From contig VXBM01000268.1 in NCBI GenBank assembly GCA_013400155.1, forward strand, positions 602,542 through 666,541: a stretch of DNA of 64,000 nucleotides, written 5' to 3'. The position numbers and the translations under genes were made by a program. Position 1 is the stretch's first letter, and every line of letters begins with the position of its first letter. This document shows, piece by piece, positions 47,501 to 59,519 of the stretch. Origin of the DNA: Helopsaltes ochotensis. Taxonomy: Eukaryota > Chordata > Aves > Passeriformes > Locustellidae. The notes beneath the pieces were generated by a model. The model was given only the letters and a program-made list of their open reading frames with translations. It made no database searches and was not told the DNA's origin.

Positions 47501-50500
47501 AATCATTAGTGAATCCTGGACTTTTTTGTATCTCTCCATCCATCACTACTAATTCAGGGGAAAAAGCTGCTCATGTATGGATTAAAACACTCTTAGGTAC
47601 TAAACAGTAATCGTATCTAGCAACTTAGCCAACTCCAGATCTTTTTAATTAGAGATGAAACAGCTGGTCATGTGCATGAGCAAATGTTCTGCCCAGATGC
47701 AGGAGAATAGCCCTGATCATCTCCTACTTGCATACTACTACATGGCAAAAAGATAAATACAGTGGTATATTTTTGTGGCTGGGTTTGTTATTTTTAATTC
47801 TCTGGGAAAATCAGGTAAGTGCTCTAAAAATTAGCTGTTTGAGACCTTATAAAGCAGAGCTGAAGTAGATCACACTTCTTAGGGCACTCACTGTTGTCTG
47901 CATTAAGTTGTAAATGACCAACACAGCTGGCTGTGGGCTGCCCAGTGGGTAACTCTGTGCAGCCTCATCTTCCAGCTGCCCCCAGCACCTAAAATTCCCT
48001 CTGCCCACAGTTTTTTCCTGCTTCTCCTGTTGAAGAGCCTGGGACCACATGCACAGGGGCTGTGATGGCTGTGTGCTTACAAACTGTTTCCACCAGCTCT
48101 TGCAAGCTGAGTGGGCACCAGGCTGCCATCAGCAGCTGCAGCCCTTGCATCCAGAGTCTCCTGGACCCATGGTGGCTGGCATGTGCTCCCAGCTCTTGGA
48201 AGAGCTTCTCCCCAGCCTTTTCCTACCACTGTGTGGTTGAGGAAGCCTTACAGCTCCCACTGACTTGTCCTTTCCAGGAGCTAACATGCATTCCCTAGTG
48301 TAACCACAGAAAAACCCAGATCACATCAGAAGGTCATAAAAAAAGGACCTGCTTGTCCTATTGGGACAGAAACAGGTTGGTTGGTCGGCTTGTTTTGGTG
48401 ACAGTCATGCTTGCAAAGCTGTGGGACCTCTGCAGTATGCCGTGAGTAGCAGACATATTTTAACAGAAATGTTTTCAAGTTTAGAAGCTGTCTTGTGCAG
48501 CAAAGTGTAGGGTTATGTACATGCTAAATATTATGTGTAAATATGGCTAATACATCTGCAGATATAAATCTATAAATTGTAATAAAAATATACTGGGTTA
48601 GGAGTGGGAAGAAAGGGGAAAAGATTTTGTGTCTTTGGGACAATTCCATATATCGATATGCTGGCCTCTGAGAAGTCTCAGAAACAGAGTGTCTACAGAG
48701 TGAGATCCACAGCTTATACTCTCCTCCCCTCTCCTCATACATGGAAAACATAGAGGGGATAGCAGAAATAGTAGAATGAGTGACTTTTGGAGTTTTCTAT
48801 CCCTGTGTACAACTATAGTTTCTAAGATTTTAGGTTTTTTTCCCCAGTTCAGACTTTCAGACCTCTCCTTATAGACACAGACACTTTCTGAGTGTGCCTT
48901 TCTTGCGTCTTGCAAATTGGCTCTTTAGATGATTTGAAGAAGTGTTGTTGGCCTCTAGAAAGACTTGCACGAAGATAATTTGCAATATATGATTTATAAT
49001 CAAATCTAAAAACCTCTTACATATTTGTTGATTGAAAGCATTTTAACTTCTGATTTTTTCCACCCAAATACCAACCTGTAGTACTCTAATCCAAGTAGCC
49101 AAGAGGATGCAAAGGAAGCTCCAGGAGTGAGGGAAAAGTAGCAGATCACATGCAGGCATGTCTCTACATGAGATGGATCTTTAACTGAAGAAAACTCTGT
49201 GCCTTCACTCTTAACAACCTCTCAGTGTCGGATGAACACTTCCTGGGCAGATTTTGGTGGCTGATGAGGTCAGGCCATTATGCAGTGGAATGTATTTTCA
49301 GGATTGCTATTATCATACAAATATGTTCTTAGCTCACGCTCCACAACCATATTTGCTTTGTACTCCACATAATGCTACAGTAGTACTTAGAGTCTTAAAA
49401 CATTCTCAAACAGACTAAACAAAATATTGTTTCCTTGAGCAGGAACAGTTCAATTGTCAGGAATTCTTCAGAATGACAGAAATACTAGCTCCAGTAGTCC
49501 ATGAAATTCTTTTTATTTCAGAAACACCCTTCTTCCACTCAGGAAAGTATAAGGTCAAATGCTTTACAAAGAGAAGCTTTGGTGGTGCTTTGCTTCCTAA
49601 GGAGAATAATTCATGCATCCTTGAGTTTCTTTAAATGTTAAATTTAAGTTTTCCTGAAGTGAGTCTGCATAAATGACTAGCCAAGAATGTCGCCCTTGGC
49701 CCGCTTCATCTCTGCTCCCTTTTGAACAGCTCAGACAAAATAACTGAGGTTGGACAAGTGATAGGCCTTTTGAATTTGAGGTTTAATGAACACAAGAAGT
49801 ACAAAACAGACAATGTTGGCAGATTTCATTGTAACACTTGAAAATGTTTGTTTTTTCTCATATCAAGGCTGCAGAGAGAGTTAGAAGTGTTTGGTGAATT
49901 TGTCTCGTGCTAGAATTACACTTTCTATTTATATAATCAATGTTAGGTCAGTTGTTTATAGCAGAATTAATGGCCTTGTTGATATAGTCTTCTGTTTTTA
50001 TACATGTAATTCTTCTCTCCTTCCATCTTCAGGTTAGGGTTTGGTTTTGGTTTTGTTCATAACAGAACTGAAACAAAATGTGTTGAACATGTGTGTGTTA
50101 TTCCAGACTTTATTAGCGTTCACTACTTATAAGAAATACAACAATATGTGGATGCACTTATGTAAACTATGGTCAGAGGGGGTTTTTTGTGTTGGCTTTT
50201 TTTTCTTTTTTCTTTTCTCATCATCATAACTTTCTCCTCTGCCAAGATGTTTCTGGCAGTTTTTAAAAGGTTTGCCATTAAAAATGTTATAGACCAAATG
50301 GTTTTTAGAAACTTTATTGAGGGCACTACTTAAACAAAGGAAGAGTTGGCACTGAACTCCTTTCAGCAGAACTTTGCACTGGAAGTGTTGATATCTGGAA
50401 GGGAATAAGCAAAGACAACAAAACAGTAGGAATGACGCCTATTTCTGTTTTTAAAAGGAATTAGAAAATCCCTTGTAAAGCAAGTATTTTTTGCTCCTGT

Positions 50501-53500
50501 TCTTGTGTCACCTCAAATGTATAGAAAGATGTATCAGAGACAGGAGTCCTGCTTCCTTTCCCTCACATTCTTATTTTTCTTTTTCCTTCTGACTCTCCTT
50601 AAATAAAAAAAAAGAAAAAAGTATTTATGTATTTATACCATGCATCACGTGATGGGGAACATCCAGACTATACAGCACGTACTTGGAGCACTTATTGCCT
50701 GAACATGGGGGATAACATAGTGGAAAATTACTGGCTTTTAAATTGTTGGTAAGGCTGCGACTGCTCCTGAAGAACTGCAAATACTAGTAGGAATACACTA
50801 ATACTTATTTGTGGTTTATTTCTCCCATAAAACTACACACTCCTCTGGACTTGATAATATTTAATAGCAGAAGTAGTATTTTAATAGAAGAGTGTAATGG
50901 ATTTGATGGCTGTGTTGGTTTTTTTTTCTCTTCCAGAGCAAGAACTTACTCTTTGAGAAAATCAATGGTGGTCCAAAAAGAAGAAAGAGGGTAACTATTG
51001 GAATATTTCATAGCCCCTATATAATCTAGAGACCTAAAAATTTTAAAACCATATTGTTAAAATGAAGACATAGTCTAATGCATTTATATTATACTTTAGC
51101 TTATGTGTAAAGACAGGGACTCTCTGTGTTTTACTACTATAGCCACCTTCAGGACTGAACACCTGATTTCTCAAAATAGCCTCTTACTTTCAGAAGACAC
51201 ATTTAAGTGTAGAACATTATAAAACTTCATATTATCTTTTAAAATTGAACCTATTTGCTTAAGGCCATTTAAAATTATTTAAATATCTCTAAAACAGAAT
51301 TTGAAATTTCCTACTAAAAATATTAGTAAATTTAATTACCCTATCTATGTGTGTGAATATATTTTTGGGTGTAAATAACACTAGAGGTGGTTCTTTATCT
51401 GATCTACCTCAAATGAAACTCCTATCTCTGTGTCCCACTTCCTTGAAAGACAAATATAAAAGGGTTTTCATTGTTCTGCTGCTGTAACAGGGAAGGCAAC
51501 CCCCATAGAGAGATTCTGCACAATCTGCCTCACTACTCTTTTTTGGTAAAAGCCTTTCTTTTATTTAAAAAAAAAACAAAAACAACACTTTCAGGAAGAG
51601 TTGACATCTTTAGTTTTGCTGCTGGTGTATTATTTTTACAAAAAGGAAAAGTCTAGCTCTCTTCCAGAAAGTAGCTTTTCAAAATATGACAGCACAGTTT
51701 ATATTGTAAATGAAGTAAATATAATTTAAAATACCGAGCAGAAGCGAAGATGATTTTATTTATTAACTCTCAGACTTTAGGTCTTTGCTAGAAAGGGAGA
51801 AGATGAGTTGATTTCTTCCTGATTCAGGCATCACTGGCAGTTGACACTTCAACCATAAGTTAATGATCTGACCTGAGCTTAATATCTGCTTGATGCTTAT
51901 ATTTGATTTTTCAGTTTGTTAGCTGAAAAGTAAAAAAGGATAGTCACGTTATTTTTAAGTAAGTAGAATTTACTCTGGAAATAATTCAGCAGAATATTTA
52001 TTAATAGCTAGAAAAGCATGTTAAAGTAGAATTCATGCAACATATACATGAGGGAAAAAAAAAGAAAAAAGAACATTTTCTTTCTGTGAGCTGACTGACA
52101 CAATTGGATACAAAAGAAGTACTAGCTGGAGACATTTGACAGTTAGATAGCCCAGAATTTTGAAGGTTAATTGATTTACAGCAGACTTGTTTTCCTAACA
52201 CCGACATGTTACTTAATGCTCAATTCATTAGAATTAAATTATTTTAGGGTAATACTGTAATGATTACTAATGCTTTAATGAACAATTCAGAATTTCCACT
52301 TTATCAGCAGAAGAGTAACCTGGAACTAGCAGCAGAGTGTGTTTTTCTAGAAATCAAAATGTCCAGTGGATTCCCCTCCTGCCTTTTGTGCTCCCTGACA
52401 CTCCTCCATGCCTTTCTGCACAGACAGGGTTTTGGGATCTGGCAACAGATTGAATTTTTTTGCATCTGAATGTCCACGTCTGAGGTAAAACAAGTCCTGT
52501 GTAACAGTGTGGGCAGTAACCCTGTTGTATCTATACAAGACCATAGTGAAACATTCACAGAGGCACACCTGGAGTCTAGAAAACCACATCTTCGAAGCCT
52601 GTGTGTATTCATGTATTTCTAGGTACCTCTACGAGCACACAGTCAAGCGTGCACCACGTAATCATACAAAGGGATGTATTCACCATGTGCTGTGCGTTAG
52701 CTTCTCTGCAGTACTTGCACTGTGAGACAAGGAGGTTTACAGTGACATCTAATTTTAATCAGCAATTCTTCCCTTTTTTAAAATTCTGTGCTTGCAGACA
52801 ACAGTCCTGTCCAGAAGTGTCAGGACCACTTCTGTGATCACTGAATTGCCGTGGGCTCAGAGCTGTGTAAAAAGTGCTCAGGAACTTGCATTGCTCTGAA
52901 TTCTGAACAGCTGCATAGGATTAGACATATTTCAGTCAAATCAGCCAAAGTGTTTTGCATTACATTTTGTGTTTTCTTTTGTTGGTTAACAAGGATTCAA
53001 AATTTTATATAGTCTTATTCTCTTCTACTTCATGTCAAAAAGTAGCAAGCAAGCACCATTCCAAAAAAAGACCAATTAATCTTCTTGGGAATCGTCAAAT
53101 AATTCCTAGAAGCTTATGCAACAGTTGAATTTCACTAAATTAACATTAAACAGAACTTCTTTAAACAAACACAAACAAATAATTTACATACATCTTATTT
53201 CTAACAGTGTAAAGCACTGGAGTTAGTTTATTTTCAAAGATTTTTCCACGTTCATTTCTGGTTCTTAGTATTATTATGTTTTCACTTGCATCAGGCAAAA
53301 CACCCAAAACCCAAAAGAAGCAAGCAAAAGGGCTGCTCTGTGCTATGACTAAGTATTAACGATAGTATCTACAAATCTGGAGAAACCCAAGGGCTGAAAC
53401 ATGAAGACAAATAAACCCCAAATGTTTTCCAGAGATTTGACAAAAACTTGGGATAGCTGAAAATAAATATTTCATGTCCATTCTGAATGCCTCTTTTAAA

Positions 53501-54680
53501 AAAAAAAAAAATATTTTTTATTCTTAAGTTCTTAAGTATTTCTATTTACAGAAATACCTCAAGTAAAGTAATTCTTGTGACTCAGCCTGAGAAGAATCAG
53601 GAGATACTGGAAAATTCGCATTCCTCTGAAGTTTGTCCTTGGGCAAACAGTTTTTATTAGCATCAAAAACCTCCATGCTAGAATTTTCGATTGTGTGAAG
53701 GAGGCAACATACACTTGAATTTTGCTTACACAAACTGTAACAGGCCAGAAAGCAGGTGTAAATGATACTTAATACTGAAGCTCCACTGAACTGCTTGCCA
53801 CTTGCAAATACAGTAAATACATTTTACTTCATTAGTATAGATAAAATTCAAGCATAGGCTTTCTATGTTACTCCATCTACCATCTCCTAGCAGTTCTGAG
53901 ACAGGATCTGTTCATCTTCAGCCTCACATTGTGCTGCTTGCATGGTGCAAAGTGAAGTTAAACCCTATCCAGGAATCTTCTTTCCAGCATTCCCTTCTTC
54001 TGGCAGTGCTATGAGAGCCATTTTCTATGCCAAAACCTTGTTTGGCTCTGCTTTTTTGCCAGCAGTTTTTTATCTCAGCATCAAGAGAGGAAGCAAGGAG
54101 GGGTTTCCTGGAGAGGAGGCAGGCTGAGTAAGAGGTTTTGGTCAAAATGGTATTGGTCTCTAATTTGTATCCCAGCACAATGCCCATCAGGGGCTAGTGA
54201 TTTAGGCTAAAGCTTACCTGTACTTCTCTAACAAGTTCTGTCCTGCTTCAAAAATTATGGAGTTAGAATTGCTGCTGCCTCTCTGCTGAGCTAAGGAAAG
54301 GAGGAGTGGACCAAAACGGTAGTGTTTAATTCAGATCGTTCTATATTCCTGATAGTCCTCCTTCGCTTGTATTCCTTTCAGTGGATTGAATTAAATTCTT
54401 GCACCAAAAAAAAAAAAAAAAGGAAGCAAAACCTTGATTGACCTTTAAATTTACTCCTTGGAAGCAATTTTTTCCCAAGTCTGTAAATATCTGACAGAAA
54501 AGAAATACATAAATGTGCTCACTAATCCTGGTTACCTTTTATCTGTTTCCCTGTCTCTAATTAAATAATTTTAAACTTTTTCAGAGTGTGAACCCATATC
54601 TGCAAGGACAGCGACTGGATAATGTTGTAGCAAAGAAGTCTGTTCCACAATTTTCAGATGAAGACAAAGATCCTAAATAA
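29270..54680 (+). CDS. SCG5: Secretogranin V / neuroendocrine protein 7B2 (5 coding exons)
   Basis: 7B2 is a secreted chaperone of endocrine and nerve cells. It binds pro-PC2 (PCSK2), keeps it from aggregating on the way to the secretory granule, and inhibits the mature enzyme through its C-terminal peptide. Joined exons give 214 residues, against 212 in human. Residues 1-26 form a signal peptide with a hydrophobic core (MLFLLAFGLASA). Next come SPRTPDRVTEADIQRLLHGV, the proline-rich DPPNPCP needed for PC2 binding, two cysteines (in NPCP and DDGC), and the furin motif KRRKR ending at R183. The 31-residue C-terminal peptide holds VVAKK (197-201), the inhibitory core. Compared with human, the furin region reads PKRRKR-SV instead of RRKRR-SV. 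The largest intron is 14.3 kb. It shares orientation with ARHGAP11A. Confidence 0.97.
29829..29840. promoter_or_regulatory. E-box palindrome TCACGTGA
   Basis: A perfect 12-bp palindrome (tttcacgtgaaa) with a CACGTG core, 330 bp after the first coding exon of SCG5. bHLH-ZIP factors such as USF and MITF/TFE bind this core. Function here is unproven. Confidence 0.3.
34880..34903. repeat. GTT-rich simple repeat
   Basis: A short (GTT)n run followed by G and T homopolymers. Confidence 0.75.
36350..36705 (+). mobile_element. CR1 LINE, 3' fragment
   Basis: A 5'-truncated CR1 inside the SCG5 large intron. Landmarks are AGGAGGGGCAGGCACTGGTT, GGATATCAGGGAAAGGTTCT, GGTGTGACTCTTGGGGTGTC and the end GTCCCTTCCAACTCAGCATA with TTCTGTGA. 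It shares these with the 7.1-kb copy. It is inserted in the sense direction of the gene and has no coding capacity. Confidence 0.92.
37189..37330 (+). mobile_element. Possible LTR fragment
   Basis: It begins with TTTGCATGGCAAGG, identical over 14 bases to the start of the LTR-like fragment at 10975. It continues through AGTAATACTGGCTCACCAGG and CTCCGCCCTGGGAATACTC, a GC-richer block. It resembles the start of a passerine LTR family but is short, so this is a weak call. Confidence 0.3.
38520..38533. repeat. AT dinucleotide run
   Basis: A short (AT)n tract followed by a T-run. Confidence 0.8.
38982..38996. repeat. AAC simple repeat
   Basis: Five CAA units; a small microsatellite. Confidence 0.75.
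41636..41647. promoter_or_regulatory. E-box palindrome TCACGTGA
   Basis: A perfect 12-bp palindrome (cttcacgtgaag) with the same 8-base core as the sites at 29829 and 50643. Confidence 0.3.
42163..42186. repeat. Perfect inverted repeat, 11-bp arms
   Basis: Arms aatacaaaatt and aattttgtatt are separated by TG. A nearby direct repeat of ATTTGCAAAATT occurs at about 42107-42133. Confidence 0.75.
43762..43911 (+). CDS. SCG5: SCG5 second coding exon
   Basis: Codes residues 78-128: GAHEGLQHLGPYGNIPNIVA, ELTGDNVPKDFSEDQGYPD and the PPNPCP motif. It is nearly identical to mammalian 7B2. Acceptor TTGCTAG, donor GTAATT. Phase 1 at both ends. Confidence 0.97.
43912..46109 (+). other. SCG5 intron (2.2 kb)
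   Basis: Nothing was recognised in most of it. A GC-richer patch lies at about 44330-44560. The last 270 bases form an open frame that runs in frame into the next exon (see findings). Confidence 0.7.
46110..46222 (+). CDS. SCG5: SCG5 third coding exon
   Basis: Codes residues 128-165: VDDGCLENTPDTAEFSREYQ and HQHLFDPEHDYPNRGKW. The human sequence has PGLGKW where this has PNRGKW. Acceptor TTGCAG, donor GTGAGT. It ends in phase 0. Confidence 0.97.
46223..50936 (+). other. SCG5 intron (4.7 kb)
   Basis: AT-rich. A TCACGTGA palindrome lies at 50643-50654, about 280 bp before the next exon. The moderately GC-rich part at 47900-48290 is unexplained. No exon was recognised. Confidence 0.7.
50643..50654. 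promoter_or_regulatory. E-box palindrome TCACGTGA
   Basis: A perfect 12-bp palindrome (catcacgtgatg), the third such site inside an SCG5 intron. Confidence 0.3.
50937..50990 (+). CDS. SCG5: SCG5 fourth coding exon (furin-site exon)
   Basis: Codes residues 166-183 (SKNLLFEKINGGPKRRKR). A good pyrimidine tract precedes the TTCCAG acceptor; donor GTAACT. The exon is 54 bases with phase 0 at both ends. Its last codon is the arginine after which furin cuts, so the exon border matches the processing site. Confidence 0.95.
50991..54584 (+). other. SCG5 last intron
   Basis: AT-rich intron with A-runs near 53499-53511 and 54405-54421. No exon or repeat body was recognised. Confidence 0.7.
54585..54680 (+). 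CDS. SCG5: SCG5 last coding exon (PC2-inhibitory peptide)
   Basis: Codes residues 184-214 and the TAA stop. It begins SVNPYLQGQRLDNVVAKK and ends SDEDKDPK. The exon equals the C-terminal peptide released by furin; VVAKK is the PC2-binding core. The last residue is Lys where human has Glu. Confidence 0.97.
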   Translation, partial: SVNPYLQGQRLDNVVAKKSVPQFSDEDKDPK

Positions 54681-55280
54681 GTATAGTAAAAATGAAAGAT
54701 AAAAACTTCTGCCATCCTCTTCTAGATCATGAAATTGCTTATATATAATCATCTATTAAAATCCTTGTGAATGACAGCATGCTTGTTATTTATATAATTG
54801 TAGATGAAAAACAGCTGTATTTATAACAGCATGTTCTCCTAGATGATAAAAGTATGGTTCTGCTTTTTGTTAAGTTATGGTAAAAGGACATTTCTGTTGT
54901 TTTTATTTTAGTCACGGAGCAAACTTTAAAATGTTAGTAATTTTGATAGCTAATGTGAGGTAAATGGTCTTAATGAGAAGCTTGTAAATAGGAAGATGAA
55001 AAAAAAAGCCAAGTCTGACTCCAACATTTACTCTTAAATGTTACTATGTTTGACACATGAAAATTATAGTTTTATGTTTTGTTCACAAATATTGTTACTT
55101 AGCAAAGACAAAGTATTTATTTTACGCAGAGAATTTTGGCTTTTGGTCCATTTTAATAAACATTTAAGCAATCTACAAGGTTTGCAAAGTGACATTTTCC
55201 AAAATATTTCAGAGGCTTGTTTGTCTCCGTTACGGCCATGCAAATTTAAAAATTAAAGAACTGCTTTTTGACAGTATTCA
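54681..55280 (+). other. SCG5: SCG5 3' UTR
   Basis: AT-rich sequence after the stop, with AATAAA at 55155-55160 and ATTAAA at 55252-55257, the latter followed by T-rich sequence. The likely end is at about 55180-55280. A later AATAAA at 55952-55957 could give a longer form. Confidence 0.55.
55155..55160 (+). terminator. Candidate polyadenylation signal, SCG5
   Basis: A canonical AATAAA 475 bases after the stop; the alternative ATTAAA is about 100 bases further on. Confidence 0.5.
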
Positions 55281-56620
55281 CTGGAATATTTTTTTGTTAG
55301 TTTTAATCGTTCCATGCCCACAGCTTTCCTGAACACTTGAACATCTTCCTTCCTTATCAATGGAATTGTTATGTGAAAATTAATCTCCCCTGCTGTTCTT
55401 TGTCTTAGTAACTGAAGCATTTGTGCATTATAGTGTTGTTAAATTATAAGTAAAGATGGAGACATTTTTCTGTGTTAATAAGGTGTCAACAACCTCTGAA
55501 TCTAAATCCAGGATATGAAGGTCATTGCAGTTGATCCTCTGAAAAAATGTGCTATTCTAATAACTCTGGTAGCTATCATAGCTCTTGAAATTGTTCTGGG
55601 AAGCTTAAATTGCCTTCTTGCCCTTAGGAGATTGAAGAACTTTATACTCTAGGGTTCTCCCTTTCTGAAAGATGAGAATACACCTGAATATTTCAAGCCA
55701 TGTGAATGGAGCACTGGAATTATGGAAAATAGCATTAGCTTACAGCTAATATTACAAATCTTTGGGAAAAAAAGTAGTTGCCTTTCCCATTGTATAGAAA
55801 GACACAGTAAAATAATCATGACCTCTTAGGAAAAAAAAAGAAAAAAACAGGTAAGAAATTATAGTTCCTTGGTACATAAAGTTAACAGGATGGCACAAAT
55901 ATGACTGTCAATGACATTTGCTTTTTTTTGTCCCACAGCTTAGTAATTTGTAATAAATTGTATGTAGAGAATTGGCTCGCTCATGTCATTTATGGGTAGA
56001 TTGCAAAATTCTAACATTTTGGAATGGACTATCACATCCTTCATCGTATTTCCTTTTAAAAATTCTTGAACACTGAATAATATGTCACAAAGTGGGATTT
56101 ATACTCACACATGACATAAAAATGAGGAATTTCTATGAATCACAGAGCTCCCCTGGCTTCCAATGGCTGGAAGGGGATGGGAGCAATCTAGCTGTTCATT
56201 TGACAGAAGTTGTATTCTCTGCATCTTCAGCTCACTCTTTATCTGCACTCCTGCTTAGTCTTCCCACATGTATTGAAAGCTGCAAAGCTACAACACTTGC
56301 CCCAAAACCAACAAAGAGTAATCTGACATTAAAACCTACTGCTGCCTAGTGGCCCAGGGTGTGTGAAATGCTCATTCCTTCCATCTAACCCTGCTGCCAG
56401 CCACTGGTGTAGCCACAAGGCTTCCAGGGAGCTGGAGGCTGGACTGCCACTCCTAAGAAATTGGTGGTTCTTCAGATCCTTGACTGTTCCATTGATACTT
56501 CTAAAGTAATCTGAGTTACATTCTGTCTTTACAGCTCTAGTAAAATCCATTTAAATCACAAAAATGAAACAACCATAAGGGCAATTTATTTCATTTTTTA
56601 AGCTCTTATTAAGGATAAGT

Positions 56621-56654
56621 GCATAATAAAAGGCATAAAAGGCATAATAAAAGG
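56621..56654. repeat. Short AT-rich tandem repeat
   Basis: GCATAATAAAAG, GCATAAAAG and GCATAATAAAAG lie in tandem. Confidence 0.8.
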
Positions 56655-59519
56655 AGGTGTGTACAGTAAATAGGGGGCTTGAGAAGGGAAAGACAAAGAA
56701 GCCTTGCTTGCTTAATAGTATCAGTAATCCCACATGTAATTTTGTGAAGCACTCCAGGTCACTCCAACCCTGTGTGGGGATGTGAAATCCAGCACTCCAA
56801 ACTGGCCAGAACAGGGATACTCGGCAGGCTCCCTGCAGACTGCATGCAGCCAGAGAAGCTGCCCTCCTGTGTATGACAGATCTGCACAGTTCAGGCACAG
56901 GAAAAATACCACAATTCAGACCTGTTTTTTTCCTTAAATGCAAGCAAAGAAAAAAATAAAAATCTTTACCCTGCACAAAACCATAATGTGTCTTACAGGA
57001 ACTGTCTGCTGGAACACGTCAACCGCATGGTGGTGAGCAGCTGTCCGCTGAGTTCATCGGGCAGCTTGAGTGTTTCACCAGGAAGACTCAGCAGTACTAT
57101 TGTGAAATGTTAATAAAATATAGCTATTGCACCATGATAATGAGATTAATTATTCTAACTTCAGTTTCATGGTAGAGTTGTCTTTTGGTACTGGGATTGG
57201 CTAGTCCCATATTGATTAAAAAAAGAAAAAAACAAGCAGAAATCTTGGTCTCTCCTACTGTTTCAACAACAGTCCAAACATGTATATGTAGTTGTTTAAA
57301 CAGAATAATCACAGTGCTGGTCTTTCAGAATCAATAAACAAAGATACCAACTATCCCTCCTCACTCAGAGTTCACCAAACCAATATCTAAAGAATGTAAA
57401 TAGCTGCACAGGTGTGATTGCCCTTTTACTTTTATGATGCATGTGAATTAAGGAGCATGTACACTGATATTGTTGTTTAGAATTTTCATCAAATTAAAAC
57501 CTTTCAGAGTATTTTAAAACTTGCAAGTGTGTTAATTACCTCTCACACATTAGAGACACAATGTGCTTGAAGGAAGCTATACCAAATAAAGTGTATTGCC
57601 CTGAAACATTGGTTTTGTCTGGTAAAGAAATGCTTATGACTCTAGTTTAAAAAAGCACTGTAAGTGATGAGAGTATTTTAATTGTGACACAAAACTTACT
57701 CTCGAGGTGCGTGTGCATACACACACATTAATACACTTTTAGAAACATAACACAGTCTGATAATAAACTCATCAGTAACAAATATAAATATGTTAACCCA
57801 CTGAAGAAAGTAATACAAAAATGCTTAGTGAATTGCTAAGGAAGGGAAATAGTGATACGCTTCTAGTTACTGGCACATTGGCATTCACCAAATGCAATAA
57901 AATCATGTTGCAATCTATGCAGCTACTCAGGAGCCATCCAAGGAAGCTGGGTACTAGTTCTGATGTCCTGAGAGTCACTTACAGGACTGCAGGTAAAGCT
58001 GACCCGAAGCTTATTTTATCAAAATGTGATGAAGCCTATCTTATCTGTTAAATGGAGGAAGGGCACAGCCAGAAAGATGACTACCAAGTCAGTTGGGTTT
58101 TTGGCTTTCCAGAGTAACACTCAAGCCCCTTTGTTGCCAAATGTCAGTAGCTGGGGAAGAAGACACGTAGCTTTTTCATGATGAAGAGGAGATGCCTTCA
58201 AATCAGGCCTCTAAACAGTAGCTCTGTGGAACTGTTGAAAAGGTTTTGTTTTCATTTTCACGGTGTACAAAAAAATAATTTTTGAACGTTTAATTTTTTT
58301 TGGAAAAAGCCCATTAACACCATCAACCCAAAACAAACCTAGAATCTTCTGGCCTGATTGCTGGAAAGCTCACTAAATCAGTTCTGACCTCATCTGTAAT
58401 GCTCTATCACTTGTAATGGGATATAATTTTTATGCAATTACTTCTTTTTTGATGCAAATAGACAATGCCTGGATCTGTAGGACAAAGACGTTAAAGACAA
58501 CTTTTTAGTTTTTTGAAGTCACACACTCAGGCTTATGAAAGGAGAAGGGCAAGGTAGGGAGATTCAGAGGATGCTACCACAATCCCATGAAAATTCAAGA
58601 TTCCAAGGAAAGGACAGTTCCACATGATCCACAAAGGAGATGAGTATGCTCATTATTTTCTTATCCAACTGTCACTGTCTGTAGGATTTAAGGTACCTCT
58701 CCATCCAAGCCAGAAGCTATCAAGGCTATCAGGGAGAGGACATTATCTCCCAATTTTGAGACCCCTGAATCCAACATTTCAGGCTAATGAAATCAGGGAA
58801 CTGGCAATTAGATCAAATTATATTTCTGCCATGCTTGATACAAATAGGATGGCAATGCGATATGCCCTAAAGAAAAGACAGCAACAACAAAAACCCAACA
58901 GAACACGGTGACTCCACTGCCATATGGATACATATACATACACTTAAAAATTCAGTTTTGTTTGAGGCAATTACCTTCAATACTCTTTGAAAAGAATCAT
59001 ATTCAGGAATTATCTCAAAGAAAAAGTGTACTTTTTAAATAAAGAATTACTGTGTCCCTTAAAAGGTCTGCCAGTTTGTCATGCCTAGAATCAACAGCAG
59101 ATTCCAACCATGAGCAAAGAACAAGCTCCGTTGAAGGGCTAGGCCACTGAACGTGACCTGCTTACATTCAAACTAAATAAAAACTAAAAACAGTTGCAAG
59201 CAAAGGATGTGGAATTGCCATCATGAAGGTACCTATCATTCACTGATGTGCCTGACTACCATAGGATTGGGAACTAAATCAAGATTTTCAAATACAAGAG
59301 AATGAAAAGGTCAAATGAACCATTTCCAAGCACACTCATGGTCTAAGTCTACCACACTTAAGCCTTTTGCTGTTAGGTGAAGAATGGCATGGAGCTCCAG
59401 TTCATCATCCTAGTTTACCATGAGAAGGAAATATGGAGTTTCAGTTGTCATGTTTACTTTATTTATGATGACTGCTTTGCTGTGATTACATGAATCCTGA
59501 TGGCTGGGAGAGCTCCTAA

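Noticed and set aside
58624..58911. 95-codon frame downstream of SCG5, considered as part of GREM1
   Set aside because: It has none of the cysteine-knot pattern of gremlin and no signal peptide.
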